From an uncultured Prevotella sp. (GTDB lineage Bacteria; Bacteroidota; Bacteroidia; Bacteroidales; Bacteroidaceae), in the NCBI GenBank assembly GCA_900540375.1, contig UQFS01000001.1, positions 124,001-188,000 of the forward strand: 64,000 nucleotides of DNA, read 5' to 3'. Positions 1-9,188 of the stretch are shown piece by piece. The translations under genes were made by a program, and so were the position numbers. Numbering within the stretch: position 1 is the stretch's first letter; every line of letters begins with the position of its first letter. The notes under the pieces were generated by a model. The model did no database searches, was not told where the DNA came from, and saw only the letters and a program-made list of their open reading frames with translations.

Positions 1-1057
1 CGATGATGCCTGTCACTGCGTAGTGGTTGCCGTCGAAAGCTACGTTGAGGCCCTTGCCGATGGAGGTCAGCACGCCTGTCTGCTCCAAGCTGGCCACGGC
101 CATGAGGATGCCGAGGAAGAAGAGTATGGTGGACATGTCGATGCGGTGGAGCAGGTTGACCACACGCTTCTTGGTTCCGTGAGTTTCGTAGGAAGTGGCC
201 AGGTTGCGATAGAACAGCTCGGTGGCAATCCACAGCACACTCAGCACGAGCATGATACCCACGAAGGGAGGCAGACCGGTGATGCCCTTGAAGACGGGAA
301 CGAACATCAGACCACCGACACCAATGCAGAACACGGCGGCACGCTGGCGGCGACCCAGTTCCTGCGCTTCGGTTTCCACAGGAGCGTCGGGGCTGTCAAT
401 ATCCTCCAGGTCGCCGTGGAGTGAGTACTGCAGGATGAAGGCCGGGATGACCATCGACACGATAGAGGGTATCGTGATCTCGGACAGCACGCCCAAGGCA
501 GTGATGACGCCTTTGTTCCACAGCATGATCGTCGTCACGTCGCCGATGGGCGAGAATGCGCCGCCGGAGTTGGCGGCGATGATGACGAGCGAAGCGTAGA
601 TGATACGATCCTTGTGCTCTTTGACAAGTTTGCGCAGGATCATGATCATTACGATGCTCGTGGTGAGGTTGTCGAGGATGGCAGAGAGGAAGAAAGTCAG
701 GAAGGCAATGCGCCACAGCAGTGTGCGCTTGCTTTTGCTCTTCATCACACCACGTACCCAGTTAAACCCACCGTTCTGGTCTACGATCTCCACGATGGTC
801 ATGGCACCCATGAGGAAGAACAGTGTCGTGGAGGTGTCGCCCAAGTGCTTGGTGATGGCACTGCCGGCCTTGTTGATGAGTTCTTGACCGCTGAACCCCG
901 GCAGATAGCTGCCCGGGTCGACCATGAACAACGTCCAGCAGACCACAAACATCAGCAAGGCTACGGCTGCTTTGTTGACTTTCGTCACGCTCTCCAGGGC
1001 GATAAACAGGTAACCCACGCAGAACACAACGACAATTGCGATAGTTAATGTTGACAT
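1..1057 (-). CDS. nhaD: NhaD-family Na+/H+ antiporter, 3' end cut by window edge
   Basis: Inner-membrane sodium/proton antiporter of the ArsB/NhaD permease superfamily, exporting Na+ in exchange for protons. The minus-strand frame opens with ATG at 1057 (MSTLTIAIVV) and stays open to base 1, so the C-terminus lies outside the window. Several hydrophobic segments are visible, together with the NhaD-typical stretch NSGGAFSPIGDVTT in the first half. It stands alone behind its own TAnnTTTG promoter at 1104-1111 and is separated from dnaG by a hairpin. The family assignment is firm; calling it NhaD rather than another ion-transporter-superfamily member rests on that motif. Confidence 0.9.
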   Translation of the reverse strand, partial: MSTLTIAIVVVFCVGYLFIALESVTKVNKAAVALLMFVVCWTLFMVDPGSYLPGFSGQELINKAGSAITKHLGDTSTTLFFLMGAMTIVEIVDQNGGFNWVRGVMKSKSKRTLLWRIAFLTFFLSAILDNLTTSIVMIMILRKLVKEHKDRIIYASLVIIAANSGGAFSPIGDVTTIMLWNKGVITALGVLSEITIPSIVSMVIPAFILQYSLHGDLEDIDSPDAPVETEAQELGRRQRAAVFCIGVGGLMFVPVFKGITGLPPFVGIMLVLSVLWIATELFYRNLATSYETHGTKKRVVNLLHRIDMSTILFFLGILMAVASLEQTGVLTSIGKGLNVAFDGNHYAVTGII

Positions 1058-1103
1058 AAGCGTTACGTTTTTATGCTTTCTCTGTAATATAGTAAACCAA
1101 GTG

Positions 1104-1111
1104 CAAAGATA
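1104..1111 (-). promoter_or_regulatory. TAnnTTTG -7 element for nhaD
   Basis: The minus strand reads TATCTTTG, a perfect match to the Bacteroidota sigma-ABfr -7 consensus. It lies about 47 bases upstream of the nhaD start codon. Confidence 0.7.
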
Positions 1112-1129
1112 ATCATTTTTCTAAAAGCA

Positions 1130-1167
1130 AGAGGCGAAAAAGCTAAATATTATGCTTTTTCGCCTCT
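1130..1167 (-). terminator. Hairpin terminator after dnaG
   Basis: Perfect 14-bp arms (1130-1143 and 1154-1167) enclose a 10-base AT-rich loop. The arms carry runs of A and T, so the hairpin could work in either direction. It sits between the dnaG stop and the nhaD promoter and would end the rsfS-ftsH-cdsA-dnaG transcript. Confidence 0.65.
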
Positions 1168-1270
1168 ATTGTATCTGTTTTGTCATTTATCCGTTTGATA
1201 GGCCCTGGAAAAGTCCATGACCGTGACAGGTGCTTTCTCTATTCTTCTCATTGCGAATGAAAGAGATTGG

Positions 1271-3244
1271 TTAAAGGATGATGTTGCTGCCGAGCTGTTT
1301 GGCAAGGGCGTTGCGCATGGTCTGCAGTTGTTGATAGCGGGCCATCAGCTCTTTGAGTTTGCCGACGTCCTTGGCGTTTTGTGTGATTTCAGCCTGCACC
1401 TGTTTCAGTTGTGCCTCGACATAGTCTTTGCGGAAGTCGAGCATCAGGTGCATGGCCTGGTTGCGCAGGTCGTCGGTCTCGTTCTCCATGCGCTGCTCCA
1501 GTTCCTCTTTATTCTTTGGTGCTTCCTCCTTCTCGATGAGATGGTACTTGTCGGCTGTCATGTCGGCGGCAAGTTGCGCGATGGCGATGTCATCGTGGTG
1601 GAGGAAGTAAGGCTCGGCCTTGAATCCCGGCTCCGTGCTTTTCTGTGCTGCCTCTTGGAGAATGCGGTTGTAGACCTCGCTCTGAAAGGAGAGGCTGTCG
1701 GTAGACAAGCTATAATGGATATACTGTGCCACGGTGAGCGAGTGGAGCTGTCCCTCGTCGTCCTCCACGTTGTTGAGGATGATATGCTCGCCACGTTTGA
1801 TGATGAGCTGAATGATCATGCTCTCCACCTGCGTAGCCTGCACCTGCGGTGTGACAGGCATCGACGGCTGTGCTGAGGGCGCTTGGGCCGGAGCGGGGAT
1901 TTCGCCGGGAACAGCAGTCCCCGGTGCTCCATTCTTGCGGTTACGGATGAAGTTGTTCATCTGATTGATGAGGGTGGCCTCGCCGATGCCGATGCGCTGT
2001 GAGCAGTCATGGATATAGGTGTCGCGGAGAATCTGATTGGGCACCATCGACACCGACTCTACGATGGAGTTGATGGCGTCGGCACGCTTCTTCGGGTCCT
2101 TCTCGCCACGCAGCATCAGGTCAGTCTTGAACTGGATGAAGTCAGCCGAGTGCTCCTCGATGTATTTCCGGAAGTCGGCGGCGGAGTGGGAGCGCGAGAA
2201 CTCGTCGGGGTCCTGACCGTCGGGGAGCAGCAACACCTTGAGGTTCATGCCTTCGGAGAGCAGCATGTCGGTACCGCGCAAGGCAGCGTGTATGCCGGCA
2301 GCGTCGCCGTCATAGATGAGCGTGATGTTCGACGTGAAGCGGTGGAGCGTGTGGATTTGGTGCAGGCTGAGTGCCGTGCCCGAGTTGGCCACCACGTTCT
2401 CGATGCCGCATTGGTGCATGGCGATGACATCAGCCTGTCCCTCGACCATGAACACGCGGTCTTCCTTGGCGATGGCGCGCTTGGCCTGCCAGATGCCGTA
2501 GAGCTCGTGGTCCTTATGAAAGATGTCGCTGTCGGGCGAGTTGACATATTTCTGGTTGACGCCTTTTGTACGGCTGTCGAGCACGCGGGCCGTGAAACCT
2601 ACAACCTTTCCGCTCACGCCTATCCATGGGAAGACCACGCGGCCGACATAGCGGTCGATGAGCTCACCACGGTCGTTGCGGTAGCAGATGCCCGTCTTCA
2701 GCAGATACTCTTCTTGATAGCCTTTCTGCAAAGCCGCACGGGCCAACGCATGGCGATCCGTCACGTCGAAGCCTAACTGGAATCTTCGGATGATGTCGTC
2801 GCGGAAGCCACGGCTGCGGAAATACTGCATGCCGATAGCCACACCGTCGGCATGGTTGTGGAGCAAGTCCTCGAAGTATTTCGAGACCCATTCGTTGACG
2901 ATGAACATCGACTCGCGCTGGCTCTGCTCCTCCTTCTCCTTGCTGGAGAGCTCGCGCTCGTGGATTTCGATGTGGTATTTGTTGGCCAGCCAGCGCAGTG
3001 CCTCGGGATAGGTCATCTGCTCGTGCTCCATGATAAACGACACGGCGTTGCCACCCTTGCCACAGCCGAAGCAGTGGCAGGTGCCGCGGGCGGGGGAGAC
3101 ATAGAACGACGGTGTCTTCTCGTTGTGGAACGGGCAGAGTCCTTTATAGTTGGCTCCCGAGCGCTTGAGTGTGACAAATTCCGAGACCACGTCAACGATG
3201 TTGGCGGCCTCCTTGATTCTTTCTACTGTCTGGCGGTCAATCAT
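1271..3244 (-). CDS. dnaG: DNA primase DnaG
   Basis: Synthesises RNA primers at the replication fork. At 657 residues it has the usual layout: an N-terminal CHC2 zinc finger (Cys37, His40, Cys58, Cys61; motifs CPFH and CFGCGKGG), the catalytic core, a Toprim domain (FMVEGQADVIAM and the acidic motif IYDGDAAG), and a C-terminal region expected to contact the replicative helicase. A Pro/Ala/Gln-rich linker near residues 430-470 joins core and C-terminal domain. It is the last gene of the minus-strand run rsfS-ftsH-cdsA-dnaG and begins 9 bases after cdsA ends. Confidence 0.97.
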   Translation of the reverse strand: MIDRQTVERIKEAANIVDVVSEFVTLKRSGANYKGLCPFHNEKTPSFYVSPARGTCHCFGCGKGGNAVSFIMEHEQMTYPEALRWLANKYHIEIHERELSSKEKEEQSQRESMFIVNEWVSKYFEDLLHNHADGVAIGMQYFRSRGFRDDIIRRFQLGFDVTDRHALARAALQKGYQEEYLLKTGICYRNDRGELIDRYVGRVVFPWIGVSGKVVGFTARVLDSRTKGVNQKYVNSPDSDIFHKDHELYGIWQAKRAIAKEDRVFMVEGQADVIAMHQCGIENVVANSGTALSLHQIHTLHRFTSNITLIYDGDAAGIHAALRGTDMLLSEGMNLKVLLLPDGQDPDEFSRSHSAADFRKYIEEHSADFIQFKTDLMLRGEKDPKKRADAINSIVESVSMVPNQILRDTYIHDCSQRIGIGEATLINQMNNFIRNRKNGAPGTAVPGEIPAPAQAPSAQPSMPVTPQVQATQVESMIIQLIIKRGEHIILNNVEDDEGQLHSLTVAQYIHYSLSTDSLSFQSEVYNRILQEAAQKSTEPGFKAEPYFLHHDDIAIAQLAADMTADKYHLIEKEEAPKNKEELEQRMENETDDLRNQAMHLMLDFRKDYVEAQLKQVQAEITQNAKDVGKLKELMARYQQLQTMRNALAKQLGSNIIL

Positions 3245-3253
3245 GGTTCTGCG

Positions 3254-4120
3254 TTAGAAAGAGACAAGTGTATAGAGATACATCACGGCTGCGGGGATCG
3301 CCATCAGACTGGAGTCGAAGCGGTCGAGCATGCCGCCGTGTCCCGGCAGGATCTTGCCGCTGTCCTTGATGCCCAAGGTGCGTTTGAAGAGGCTCTCCAC
3401 GAGATCGCCCCATGTGCCAAAGACCACGACGACGAGTCCCAGTCCAGCCCATTGCCACTCGTTGAGCTGATGGGCCTGCCCGTTGTTGGCGTAGAGCCCA
3501 ATGGCGAAAGCAGCGATGATCACGATGACACCGCCCCCGATGCTTCCCTCCCAGGTCTTACCTGGAGAGATGCGTGGGAAGAGCTTGTGCTTGCCAAAGA
3601 GCGAGCCCGAGCAGTAGGCGCCCGAGTCGTTGAGCCAAAGAAAGATGAAGACGCACAGCGGCAGGAGCATGTCGTAGTGCACACCCGTCGCGTCGGCGTT
3701 GACTTCAAAGGCCAGGACGTTGATCAGTGACAGCGGCATGGCAATGTACATCTGTCCCAGCATGGTGTAGGCCATGTCGGCCACTGCATTCTTATTGCCG
3801 AGATAGAGCTCAGCGACCAGCAGGTAGACGATGCTGAGGATATAGGGCACCATCACCACGAAGTTGCTCACCAGTCCCGTGCGCCATCCGGCCACGGCAA
3901 GGAAGAAATAAATGCCGGCCACCGTGGAGATGAGGCGGTTGACTTGTACGTCGGGCACGTAGTTATTTACCAGCCCGGTGTACTCCCAAAGGGCGAGTGC
4001 CGTGATGAGGGCGAAGAGCGCCACCATGGTTGTGGGAGTGAGGAAGCCTGCTACCATGACGATGACAAAGAGCACGCCTGTGATGGTGCGGATGATCAGA
4101 TTGAGTTTTTTGTCGTTCAT
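3254..4120 (-). CDS. cdsA: Phosphatidate cytidylyltransferase CdsA
   Basis: Makes CDP-diacylglycerol from phosphatidate and CTP, the branch point for phosphatidylethanolamine and anionic phospholipids. The integral membrane protein has about eight hydrophobic segments. The family signature is in the C-terminal half: SPGKTWEGSIGG, then GTWGDLVESLFKR and the GGMLDRFDS motif. I chose ATG 4120 (MNDKKLN), giving 288 residues; an upstream in-frame start at 4177 would add a polar stretch unlike the family. It lies between ftsH and dnaG in one operon. Confidence 0.95.
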   Translation of the reverse strand: MNDKKLNLIIRTITGVLFVIVMVAGFLTPTTMVALFALITALALWEYTGLVNNYVPDVQVNRLISTVAGIYFFLAVAGWRTGLVSNFVVMVPYILSIVYLLVAELYLGNKNAVADMAYTMLGQMYIAMPLSLINVLAFEVNADATGVHYDMLLPLCVFIFLWLNDSGAYCSGSLFGKHKLFPRISPGKTWEGSIGGGVIVIIAAFAIGLYANNGQAHQLNEWQWAGLGLVVVVFGTWGDLVESLFKRTLGIKDSGKILPGHGGMLDRFDSSLMAIPAAVMYLYTLVSF

Positions 4121-4193
4121 CGTATTGTCGTTTAAGTTGTGTAATAGCGATGGGCGCACCCGTGGAGGCGCGCCCATACCTTAAAAATATGTA

Positions 4194-6308
4194 TTAGTCA
4201 GCCTGTTCTGCGTCGCCTTTCTTGTCGGTGTCGGCGTGCTGGTCAGCGTTTTCTGTTTGTTTTTGCTTTTTGGCAGCCTCGTGCTCGGCCTGAGCCTTCT
4301 TCACTTCGTCGGGCATGTCCTCGAGTTTGGGCTCAGTAGCCTTGGCCTTTTCTGCCTCAAGCTTGTCGTTCTCCTCCATGAGTTCCTGCGAGCGGCTCAC
4401 CCATGGACGCTTGCCAAAGATCTTTTCCACGTCCTCGGCATAGATGACTTCCTTGGAGAAGAGCAGGTCGGCCAGCTGCTTGTGGCCTTCCTTGTGCTGC
4501 GTGAGGATGTTCTTGGCGCGTACATACTGCTCGTTGATCATCTTCAGCACCTCGTCGTCCATGATCTTTGCGGTGGTCTCACTGTAGGGCCGCTGGAACT
4601 GATACTCCTGATTGTTGTAGTAGCAAATATTCGGGAGCTTGTCGCTCATACCCGCATAGGCTACCATGCCGTAGGCGCTCTTTGTGGCGCGCTCCAGGTC
4701 GTTCATGGCGCCGGTGGAGATATGTCCGGTGAAGAGGTCTTCGGCAGCACGTCCGCCGAGCAGTGCGCACATCTCGTCGAGCATCTCCTCTTTGGTGGTG
4801 ATGACGCGCTCCTCAGGCAGATACCAGGCAGCGCCGAGTGCCTGACCACGCGGTACGATGGTCACCTTGACCAAAGGATTGGCGTGTTCGCAGAACCAGC
4901 TGATGGTGGCATGACCGGCCTCGTGGATGGCGATGGAGCGCTTCTCCTCGGTGGTCATCACCTTGGTCTTCTTCTCCAGACCGCCGATGATGCGGTCCAC
5001 AGCGTCGAGGAAGTCCTGCTTGGTAACGGTTTTCTTGTCGTGGCGGGCTGCGATCAGAGCGGCCTCGTTGCAGACGTTGGCAATGTCAGCGCCGGAGAAT
5101 CCCGGAGTTTGGCGCGCCAGGAAGTCGATGTCGAGACTGTCGTCGGTCTTCAGCGGCTTCAAATGTACTTGGAAGATAGCCTTGCGCTCCGCCATGTCGG
5201 GCAGGTCGACGTGGATCTGACGGTCGAAACGTCCGGCACGCAGCAGCGCCTTGTCGAGCATGTCGACACGGTTGGTGGCTGCCAGCACGATGACACCAGA
5301 GTTAGTGCCGAAGCCGTCCATCTCGGTGAGCAGGGCGTTGAGCGTGTTCTCGCGCTCGTCGTTGCCACCCATGGCGGGATTCTTTGAACGTGCACGTCCC
5401 ACAGCATCGATCTCGTCGATGAAGATGATGCACGGTGCTTTCTGCTTGGCTTGGGCGAAGACGTCGCGCACGCGGCTGGCACCGACACCGACGAACATCT
5501 CCACGAAGTCGGAACCTGACATCGAGAAGAAAGGTACGCCGGCTTCTCCGGCCACGGCCTTGGCGAGCAAGGTCTTACCTGTTCCCGGAGGTCCGATGAG
5601 CAGGGCTCCCTTAGGAATCTTTCCTCCCAGGTTGGTATATTTCTTCGGGTTCTTGAGAAACTCCACGATTTCCTGCACTTCCTGCTTGGCGCCTTCCTGT
5701 CCGGCGACGTCCTTGAAGGTGATGCCAAGCTCTCCGGCTTTCTCGTAGAGCTTGGCTTTGCTCTTGCCCACGCTGAACACGCCACCGGCGCCGCCCGTTC
5801 CGCCGCCCATGCGTCGGCCGATGAACCACATCAGCACGAAGAAGATGATCAGCGGCGAGAGGTTGATGATCAGCGACATGATGTCACTTGTCTTGGCGTT
5901 GTCATAGCTGTAGCTGACAAACTTGCCTTTGGCCTGCTCTGCAGCTAAGTACTTGTCGAGCTCATCGACGGAGCCGAACTCTACGTTGACATAGGGGTCG
6001 TTGCCCGTCTGCTGCGCACTCTGCTGGAATACGTCTTGGATATACTTAGGCTTGACGTACATTTTTAACGTGTTGTCGTTCTTGTTGACGACGATGCGCT
6101 GGGCGTAGCCCTTCTCCACGTAAGTCTTGAAGTCGCTGTATTTGGCATCCTTGCTCGTGCCGGCAGCCTGGGCCAGGGAGTCGCCTCCACCGGTGAAGAA
6201 GAGCACGGCAAGGCCAATGAGCACGATGATGTAGATCCAGTTCATGTTGAACCGGGGCATCTTCGGCTGATTGTTTCGCCTTGGAAATTGATTGCTGTTT
6301 CTGTCCAT
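4194..6308 (-). CDS. ftsH: ATP-dependent zinc metalloprotease FtsH
   Basis: Membrane-anchored AAA+ protease that extracts and degrades misfolded membrane proteins and some short-lived cytosolic proteins. In 704 residues: transmembrane segment 24-40, periplasmic FtsH_ext domain, transmembrane segment about 143-163, a Gly-rich linker, Walker A GPPGTGKT (239-246), Walker B IIFIDEID (294-301), second region of homology and the zinc site HEAGH (462-466). The last 70 residues or so are a charged Lys/Glu/Gln/Ala-rich tail, common in Bacteroidota. It sits between rsfS and cdsA, a pairing common in this phylum. Confidence 0.98.
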   Translation of the reverse strand: MDRNSNQFPRRNNQPKMPRFNMNWIYIIVLIGLAVLFFTGGGDSLAQAAGTSKDAKYSDFKTYVEKGYAQRIVVNKNDNTLKMYVKPKYIQDVFQQSAQQTGNDPYVNVEFGSVDELDKYLAAEQAKGKFVSYSYDNAKTSDIMSLIINLSPLIIFFVLMWFIGRRMGGGTGGAGGVFSVGKSKAKLYEKAGELGITFKDVAGQEGAKQEVQEIVEFLKNPKKYTNLGGKIPKGALLIGPPGTGKTLLAKAVAGEAGVPFFSMSGSDFVEMFVGVGASRVRDVFAQAKQKAPCIIFIDEIDAVGRARSKNPAMGGNDERENTLNALLTEMDGFGTNSGVIVLAATNRVDMLDKALLRAGRFDRQIHVDLPDMAERKAIFQVHLKPLKTDDSLDIDFLARQTPGFSGADIANVCNEAALIAARHDKKTVTKQDFLDAVDRIIGGLEKKTKVMTTEEKRSIAIHEAGHATISWFCEHANPLVKVTIVPRGQALGAAWYLPEERVITTKEEMLDEMCALLGGRAAEDLFTGHISTGAMNDLERATKSAYGMVAYAGMSDKLPNICYYNNQEYQFQRPYSETTAKIMDDEVLKMINEQYVRAKNILTQHKEGHKQLADLLFSKEVIYAEDVEKIFGKRPWVSRSQELMEENDKLEAEKAKATEPKLEDMPDEVKKAQAEHEAAKKQKQTENADQHADTDKKGDAEQAD

Positions 6309-6357
6309 TTCTGAGGAGTAGAATTGTTATGTATGTTAGGATTGTCTTGTCTGTCGT

Positions 6358-6717
6358 TTAGTCCACGTCGGGCAGTTCGGTGAGTTTGGCGTCCTCCCAG
6401 AGGTTCTCCAGATCGTAGAACTCCCGGGTCTCCGGCATGAAGATATGCACGAGCACGTCGACATAGTCGATTGCCACCCATTGGTTGTTGCCCAGTCCGT
6501 TGACGTTCACAGGTTTCTCGCCTGTTTCTTTCCGGCAGATGTCGCCCACGCTTTCGGCGATAGCCTCCACCTGAGTGGGCGAGTTGCCTTGGCAGATGAC
6601 AAAGTAGTTGGCGATGGCGCCGTCGATGTGACTGAGGTCAGCAATGACGATATGCTGTCCTTTCTTCTCTTGTATGCCCTTGGTGATGGACTTTACGAGA
6701 TTTGTTGCTTCTGTCAT
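6358..6717 (-). CDS. rsfS: Ribosome silencing factor RsfS
   Basis: RsfS (DUF143/Iojap) binds ribosomal protein L14 and blocks joining of the subunits, reducing translation when nutrients are short. The 119-residue length is normal, and family landmarks include DYVDVLVHIF and the tail REFYDLENLWEDAK. It is the first gene of the rsfS-ftsH-cdsA-dnaG operon; a TAnnTTTG promoter lies about 55 bases upstream of its ATG. Confidence 0.95.
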   Translation of the reverse strand: MTEATNLVKSITKGIQEKKGQHIVIADLSHIDGAIANYFVICQGNSPTQVEAIAESVGDICRKETGEKPVNVNGLGNNQWVAIDYVDVLVHIFMPETREFYDLENLWEDAKLTELPDVD

Positions 6718-6770
6718 GTATCAGTTTAAACTTGGTATACCTTATTAATATATATATATGATTGGAAGTG

Positions 6771-6778
6771 CAAAGATA
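6771..6778 (-). promoter_or_regulatory. TAnnTTTG -7 element for rsfS-ftsH-cdsA-dnaG
   Basis: The minus strand reads TATCTTTG upstream of rsfS. The interval to the tRNA-Gln promoter on the other strand (6779-6947) is AT-rich and holds no gene I can support. Confidence 0.7.
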
Positions 6779-6947
6779 CGGTATATTATCGAAAGAAAGT
6801 AGTCTTTCGATGTTTATTTGATATTTTTTAGGAAGAATAGAGGGTGTGAGGAGAGGCCTTTGTGGTAGGAAATGGTTGCAAAAGAGATGAAAATGCGTTT
6901 TTAATAAAAAAAGTCTCCAAAAGTTTTGGAAATTCAAAAAAAGTCTG

Positions 6948-6955
6948 TACCTTTG
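6948..6955 (+). promoter_or_regulatory. TAnnTTTG -7 element for tRNA-Gln
   Basis: TACCTTTG on the plus strand, with a TTG about 20 bases upstream at 6926-6928, the expected -33/-7 spacing for Bacteroidota. The tRNA starts about 50 bases downstream. Confidence 0.75.
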
Positions 6956-7003
6956 CACCCGCAATACAGAAGCAAGGGTGTTGTTTCTATGGTAATTGAA
7001 AAT

Positions 7004-7074
7004 TGGGATATGGTGTAATGGTAACACAACAGATTCTGGTCCTGTTTTTCCTGGTTCGAGTCCGGGTATCCCAA
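7004..7074 (+). tRNA. tRNA-Gln, anticodon CTG
   Basis: Acceptor arms TGGGATA (7004-7010) and TATCCCA (7067-7073) pair fully. The D arm, a T arm with TTCGAGT and an anticodon loop TTCTGGT (7034-7040) follow; the anticodon CTG is at 7036-7038 and reads CAG. The U1-A72 pair is typical of glutamine tRNAs. The anticodon stem has one A-C mismatch next to the loop, and position 37 is G rather than the usual A. The 3' CCA is not encoded. The fold was drawn by eye. Confidence 0.9.
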
Positions 7075-7121
7075 CAAAAAGGTCGCTGAATAGCAAAGCT
7101 ATTCAGCGACCTTTTTGTTGG
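7071..7121 (+). terminator. Strong hairpin terminator after tRNA-Gln
   Basis: Perfect 24-bp arms (7071-7094 and 7098-7121) with a three-base loop; the outer part is A-run against T-run, so the hairpin is usable from both strands. The left arm begins inside the last bases of the tRNA acceptor stem. It sits between tRNA-Gln (plus) and the end of rsmD (minus). Confidence 0.85.
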
Positions 7122-7200
7122 TGCCTGACTCAGAGGGGGAGGAAGGCAAGAGAAGGGGGGGCGTCACGATATATCGTGACGAACAGAACTCCCCCTCGCT

Positions 7201-7731
7201 TTATCGAAATAGACTGAAGTTGACGCTGCCGTAGTGGCGGTGGTCAACGAAATGAGGATGCGACTCGAAGGAGTGGTCCTTGCCATGCTCCAGGACAAAG
7301 ATACCACCGGGAGCCAGCAAGTCATGCTCGAAGATAAGGTCGGGCAGGGTGGGGAGCTGCTCAAGTGTGTAGGGAGGATCGGAAAAGATAAGAGAGAACT
7401 GCTGGTGGCAAGACTTGAGGAAACGGAAAGCGTCGCCACGAATGAGCAGGTCGTTGTCTGCGCCGATCTTCTTCATGCACTGAGCGATGAAGCGGGCGTG
7501 GTCTCGGTCAGCCTCCACGCTGATGACCTGCGCGCATCCCCGGGAGAGCATCTCCAGCGAGATGCTGCCTGTGCCGGCGAAGAGGTCGAGAGCGGTGATG
7601 CTTTTGAAGTCGAGGTAGCCGCCGAGCACGTTGAAGATGTTTTCCTTGGCAAAGTCTGTGGTGGGTCTTGCCTTGAAGGTACGTGGCACGTCGAAATGAC
7701 GGCCCTTATAGATGCCAGTGATGATTCTCAT
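7201..7731 (-). CDS. rsmD: 16S rRNA (guanine-966 N2)-methyltransferase RsmD
   Basis: Methylates G966 of 16S rRNA using S-adenosylmethionine. The 176 residues carry the opening MRIITG, the SAM-binding motif DLFAGTGSISLEML and the catalytic motif SDPPYTL. I start at ATG 7731, behind an A-rich ribosome binding stretch (AAAGAAAAA); an in-frame start at 7779 would add 16 residues foreign to the family. It is the last gene of a three-gene minus-strand unit after the DUF3822 gene. Confidence 0.93.
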   Translation of the reverse strand: MRIITGIYKGRHFDVPRTFKARPTTDFAKENIFNVLGGYLDFKSITALDLFAGTGSISLEMLSRGCAQVISVEADRDHARFIAQCMKKIGADNDLLIRGDAFRFLKSCHQQFSLIFSDPPYTLEQLPTLPDLIFEHDLLAPGGIFVLEHGKDHSFESHPHFVDHRHYGSVNFSLFR

Positions 7732-7799
7732 TTTTTCTTTGTGAACAGGATGAATGATGTGTAAAGGGCTTGCAGGCACTCATTGCCCGGGCCAGAGAC

Positions 7800-8615
7800 T
7801 TATCCGAGATAGAGCGTGACCATGTCGAGGGGTATACCCTTGATTTCGGTGATGGCAGCCCGGTTGAAGTCAGCCTTAGGATTGATGAAGGTGACTTTGC
7901 TCAGGTATTTTTGCAGCATGGCGGTGAGTTCTTCCTTTTCGCGAATGTTGCCGGAGAGGTAGAGCTCGTCGGAGCGTTGGTCCATGGCGAGCTGTTTCCA
8001 GATGAAGAGAAGGAAGAAGACAGCGTCTTGCCACTCCTTGATGGGGTATTGGTTGGAGAAGACGAAGCGGTTGCGCTCGAAGCTGAACGCCTCCATCTTG
8101 CCGTCATGGAAGTGGGCATAGAGCTTGCGGCGGTTGGAGACAAAGCTGCGGCGGTGGAGATACATCCACACGGGTCGCATAAGTGCGATGAAGCGTGCGT
8201 CGCTGTAGTGGTCCTCGATGACGAGCCGCAGGTCTTTGTTCAAAGCGAAGAGCGCCACGGCGTTGAGGTCTGGGAGTATGTTGCTTTCTACGGCATAGCC
8301 CTCGTAGCCTGTGATGGCCTGGTGATAGAGGATGTCGTTTTTGGTCTCGTCGTATTCCTCGATGGGCACGAGCACCACGGGCGTATCCACGAGCACCTGA
8401 GCCCGATGGGTAGGCCGCTGTAGGATGTCGGCGGTCTTGAATGCTTCGCGCAGATTGGCGGCCATCGACACACCGCTCTTTGCCGTATAAGGCTCATAGA
8501 GGATGTTGTTGGGATGGTCAGTGTCAGCGATGGCAAAGATGAGTGATCCCTTGCTCACGCGTATGGTCATGCGGGGCGAGAGCCCCTGTCGTGTGGTATT
8601 GTTATTGTCTTGCAT
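7800..8615 (-). CDS. DUF3822 family protein
   Basis: A 271-residue cytosolic protein of the Bacteroidota-specific DUF3822 family; its fold is thought to resemble the ASKHA (actin/Hsp70/sugar kinase) group, but no activity is established. No signal peptide or membrane segment. It follows the membrane protein gene at 8619-9101 with only 3 bases between, and precedes rsmD, a linkage often kept in this phylum. The family call is from memory of its general sequence character; function is unknown. Confidence 0.8.
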   Translation of the reverse strand: MQDNNNTTRQGLSPRMTIRVSKGSLIFAIADTDHPNNILYEPYTAKSGVSMAANLREAFKTADILQRPTHRAQVLVDTPVVLVPIEEYDETKNDILYHQAITGYEGYAVESNILPDLNAVALFALNKDLRLVIEDHYSDARFIALMRPVWMYLHRRSFVSNRRKLYAHFHDGKMEAFSFERNRFVFSNQYPIKEWQDAVFFLLFIWKQLAMDQRSDELYLSGNIREKEELTAMLQKYLSKVTFINPKADFNRAAITEIKGIPLDMVTLYLG

Positions 8616-8618
8616 AGC

Positions 8619-9101
8619 TTATTCCCAGTTACCTGCGTTGTCGTTGGGTTGTGTGGTATCGCCAAACTTCAGTCCGGGGAACCGTCCTGACTCATTGGCA
8701 GCCTGAGTGAGATTGTCGACACTGTTTTTGTCGAGTCCCTTGAGATAGTCGTCGTAGGCAGCGCTGCACTCCATGAGAGGAATCTGCCGTCCGCTCTTGG
8801 CGATGGTCGTGGTGACGTCGACGGTGAATCGCTTACCGTCGGAGTAGGGGATATACTGCAGTGAGTCGGCGAGCAGTCCGCTCTTGATAAGCGTGCTGAA
8901 GTCAGCCGTGTAGACTCCGTGGCGTATGCGGTATTTCTCCTCAGCGGTACGGATCTTCACCAGACGTTCCTTGACAGCTTTCTCGCGTTGTTGCTGTTGA
9001 TGCCCGAAACGCATGGGCGAGCTGACGCTCAGCACGCAGAGCACAGCCAGGACGATGACACAGATAAGGAGTCCGTAAGTGTTTTTATGTTGAATGTTCA
9101 T
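8619..9101 (-). CDS. Single-pass membrane protein with pilin-like core, function unknown
   Basis: 160 residues. One hydrophobic helix (about residues 9-28) is followed by a Gln/Lys/Arg-rich amphipathic stretch, then the pattern IRTAEEKYRIRHGVYTADF, which resembles the conserved start of the globular domain in type IV pseudopilins. There is no prepilin peptidase site (no Gly-Phe-Thr-Leu-Glu type junction), so pilin-type processing is unlikely. It is the first gene of the unit that includes the DUF3822 protein and rsmD. Role unknown; membrane anchoring with an extracytoplasmic domain is an inference. Confidence 0.8.
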   Translation of the reverse strand: MNIQHKNTYGLLICVIVLAVLCVLSVSSPMRFGHQQQQREKAVKERLVKIRTAEEKYRIRHGVYTADFSTLIKSGLLADSLQYIPYSDGKRFTVDVTTTIAKSGRQIPLMECSAAYDDYLKGLDKNSVDNLTQAANESGRFPGLKFGDTTQPNDNAGNWE

Positions 9102-9120
9102 CTTTCTCGATAATTATTAC

Positions 9121-9128
9121 TACCTTTG
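9121..9128 (+). promoter_or_regulatory. TAnnTTTG -7 element for RecD-like helicase
   Basis: TACCTTTG on the plus strand, about 60 bases before the probable start of the helicase gene. It lies within 25 bases of a minus-strand promoter, forming a compact divergent pair. Confidence 0.65.
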
Positions 9129-9150
9129 CCCTATAAGGGTTTCGTAGTTG

Positions 9151-9158
9151 CAAAGATA
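9151..9158 (-). promoter_or_regulatory. TAnnTTTG -7 element for the pilin-like/DUF3822/rsmD unit
   Basis: The minus strand reads TATCTTTG about 50 bases upstream of ATG 9101. It diverges from the helicase promoter, and the two sets of elements overlap. Confidence 0.7.
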
Positions 9159-9188
9159 CGAAGAATTATTGTTTCATCAAAGAGAAAA

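Noticed and set aside
5159..5785. Arg/Ser-rich frame overlapping ftsH on the same strand
   Set aside because: Out-of-frame shadow, Arg/Ser/Pro-rich with no domain.
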